A stretch of DNA of 37,326 nucleotides from Actinomycetes bacterium (lineage in GTDB: Bacteria; Actinomycetota; Humimicrobiia; JAHJRV01). The stretch spans positions 1 through 37,326 of the forward strand of contig JAGMBY010000006.1 of NCBI GenBank assembly GCA_023129485.1, in the 5' to 3' direction. Both the position numbers and the translations under genes were made by a program. The notes under the pieces were generated by a model. That model worked only from the letters and a program-made list of their open reading frames with translations. It had not been told where the DNA came from and did no database searches. Shown piece after piece: positions 34,860-37,326 of this stretch. The number at the start of each line of letters is the position of its first letter. Position 1 is the stretch's first letter.

Positions 34860-37289
34860 TTGGACAAAAAGAAACTTCAAGTTTGGATTTACTACATAAC
34901 ACCTTCATATATATTAGGTATTGTAATAGGAGAAAATATCAAAATTTCCCTATCTTCAATTATCATTTTTCTGTCAATTCTATCTATAATAATCATTTTC
35001 TGTAGCTTTTATGATGGAAGATTTATTAAATATCTGATAATAGCATTATTTCTGATTATTGGAATTTTTATTATCAATTTAACTCAAACTGAAATGTCAC
35101 AAAGCATTCTACTTAAACTTTCTGAAGAGAAATCCTATGTTAAAGTAGAGGGTAATATCTGTTCAAGACCACATTTTTTCAAAAACTCCGTCTCATTCTT
35201 TTTACAAGTAAAGTACATAGATTTTAATGGCAAAAGATACAAATTAAATGATAGAACCCAGATAACATTATTTCATAATAATGAAAATCCAAATAATGAT
35301 TTATTGGACAATTATAAAAAATTAAACTCTAAAGATGACTTAAAAGATTCTATTTTTTTAGGTAATAGCATTGCTATTTCTGGAAGATTGAATAAAATTG
35401 AAAGAGAGATTTCAAAAGGTTTTTCATGGGAGAAATATTTATATCATAATAAAATTCAGACAAAACTTGTTGCAGATGTCAGTAAAATTGAAGATATCTC
35501 AATACATATTTTATCAAGAATCAGGAAATATGTAGTTTACAAAGCCGAGAAACTTTTCAAAGAGAGGATAGATTCGAAACATTCTACCTTTCTGATTGGT
35601 GCAGTTTTAGGTGATAGAAGCGAAATTTCACCTGAGACAATAGAACACTTTACAAAATCTGGTTTACTTCATCTATTAGCAATTTCTGGACAAAACATGG
35701 TGCTTATCGCTTCTATAATAATATTCTTTTACCGAATATTCAAACTCTCATTTTTTAAGAGAATTTTTATAACAATAATAATGATTGTTTCCTATACATA
35801 CCTTGTTGGTTATGAAGCATCAGTTTTAAGAGCTTCAATCACTACACTGCTAACTATGTTAGCATTAATTTTGGGAAGGAAGAAAGACCCATTTGCTTTG
35901 CTTTCAACATCAGCATTATTCTTAACTTTTTGGGATCCATTTTCAATATATGATGTAGGCTTTCAACTCTCTTTCTTATCTGTTGCTGGAATTTTTCTAA
36001 TCTCACCTATAATAATGAAGCTTTTTAATAATAAAAAGAATTTATTAACTAACACTTTTTCAATAACATTTTCTGTTCAGTTAGCAATAGCTCCCATTAC
36101 CCTTTATCATTTTAAACAGTTCTCTATTGTTTCCATATTGAGTAATTTTTTAGCTCTTCCTGTATCATCCTTGATATTAAGTTTGGGAATGATTTGTGTA
36201 TGGTTATCATTAATATTTGAGAAAATGATTCATCCTCTCTTATGGGTTTTGGATAAAGCAACTGGTTATCTATTTCTAATTAGTGAATTCTGTTCAAAAA
36301 TTCCATATGGTCAATTGTATTATTCAAAATTTTCTATTTATTTAGTTGTTGTATATTTCTTTTTCATGATAATTTCGCTGTATTTTCTTATAAAAACCAA
36401 TGTTGAGCAAAAAGTCAAAACTAAATTTGTGCTTTCTTTAATAGCATTATTAATACTATTAGTATTTACTTATCAATTTCTTTTATCATTACCACCTAAA
36501 AATCTGTCAATTACTTTTTTTAATATTGGTAATGGAGATGCCTGCCTGGTTAGAACGCCTGAAGGTCATGATATTTTAATAGATGGAGGTCCTGAAGGAA
36601 AAAATATTGTGAAAAAACTTCATTTAAAAGGTGTTAAAAAGCTTAATTTAGTTATTCTATCTCATCCACATTCAGACCATATAGGTGGTTTAATAGAAGT
36701 ATTAAATGAGATACCAGTAAACCTTGTTTTGGTTGGTAGCTTAGACCTTTCTGAATGTGATCATTCATTAATTGATAAATATAATTCTTTTTTAGAGATA
36801 ATTAGAAATAAAAATATAAATATTAAATGTATAAAATCTAAGGATATTTTAAATATATCTTCTAAATTAAGTTTATTTTCAATTTGGCCTGATCCTGATA
36901 AAATCTCCTTTCTAAAATCAAACCTAAATAATCAATCATTAGTTTTTTTATTGAGGTATGCAAATAAAAGAATACTTTTTACTGGAGATGTTGAAATTGA
37001 GGCTCAAAAAGAAATTTTAAATGATTTTAAAAATTTATCCATAAATGCAGATATCTTGAAAGTTCCTCACCAGGGAAGCAAAGATGCAAATTTCTACCCC
37101 TTTTTAAAAGCAGTTTTACCCAAGATAAGTATTATTTCGGTAGGATTACATAATAAACATAATCACCCATCAGATGAAATAATTAAATCATTGAAGAAGA
37201 TAAACTGTCCTATTTTTCGCACAGATAAAATGGGTGATATAAATTTAATTGCAATAAATAATAATTGGAAAATATCAAAAGAAAGATAA
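34860..37289 (+). CDS. comEC: ComEC/Rec2 DNA uptake channel protein
   Basis: Competence domain HLLAISGQNMVLIASIIIF, SYTYLVGYEASVLRASI; C-terminal metallo-beta-lactamase fold FFNIGNGDACLVRTPEGHDILIDGG, LSHPHSDHIGG. Confidence 0.93.
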   Translation: MDKKKLQVWIYYITPSYILGIVIGENIKISLSSIIIFLSILSIIIIFCSFYDGRFIKYLIIALFLIIGIFIINLTQTEMSQSILLKLSEEKSYVKVEGNICSRPHFFKNSVSFFLQVKYIDFNGKRYKLNDRTQITLFHNNENPNNDLLDNYKKLNSKDDLKDSIFLGNSIAISGRLNKIEREISKGFSWEKYLYHNKIQTKLVADVSKIEDISIHILSRIRKYVVYKAEKLFKERIDSKHSTFLIGAVLGDRSEISPETIEHFTKSGLLHLLAISGQNMVLIASIIIFFYRIFKLSFFKRIFITIIMIVSYTYLVGYEASVLRASITTLLTMLALILGRKKDPFALLSTSALFLTFWDPFSIYDVGFQLSFLSVAGIFLISPIIMKLFNNKKNLLTNTFSITFSVQLAIAPITLYHFKQFSIVSILSNFLALPVSSLILSLGMICVWLSLIFEKMIHPLLWVLDKATGYLFLISEFCSKIPYGQLYYSKFSIYLVVVYFFFMIISLYFLIKTNVEQKVKTKFVLSLIALLILLVFTYQFLLSLPPKNLSITFFNIGNGDACLVRTPEGHDILIDGGPEGKNIVKKLHLKGVKKLNLVILSHPHSDHIGGLIEVLNEIPVNLVLVGSLDLSECDHSLIDKYNSFLEIIRNKNINIKCIKSKDILNISSKLSLFSIWPDPDKISFLKSNLNNQSLVFLLRYANKRILFTGDVEIEAQKEILNDFKNLSINADILKVPHQGSKDANFYPFLKAVLPKISIISVGLHNKHNHPSDEIIKSLKKINCPIFRTDKMGDINLIAINNNWKISKER

Positions 37290-37326
37290 TATAATTAAAT
37301 AATTCATTTGCTACTGGAGATGTTTG

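Overview
This is an AT-rich bacterial chromosomal window made mostly of conserved housekeeping genes, almost all on the + strand. In order: rph and rdgB; tRNA-Pro and tRNA-Gly; a divergent XRE regulator pair with an unlisted 30-aa membrane microprotein; a winged-helix protein; an alpha-oxoamine synthase and plsY; six tRNAs; tig and clpP; a T-box leader and valS; folC, a zinc-ribbon membrane protein, ndk, DUF4321; mreB-mreC-mreD-mrdA-rodA; a TIGR03960-type radical SAM gene with a DUF2344 partner; rng, rplU, rpmA, obgE, nadD; an LCP-like protein, rsfS, tRNA-Ala, leuS, comEA and comEC. There is no CRISPR array, prophage or complete transposon. The most interesting signals are outside the ORF calls. 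(1) tig and the winged-helix gene share a near-identical ~62-nt leader in which a hairpin separates the Shine-Dalgarno sequence from the AUG; valS has the same layout with an unrelated hairpin. (2) A dispersed composite element (29-nt box plus ~53-nt hairpin) occurs in intergenic gaps, and one box copy sits inside an exact 26-bp duplication at the 3' end of leuS. (3) rplU and rsfS have no ATG/GTG/TTG start at the conserved N-terminus; rplU appears to use AUU and rsfS probably another near-cognate codon. All calls come from reading the sequence; no searches or folding programs were run.
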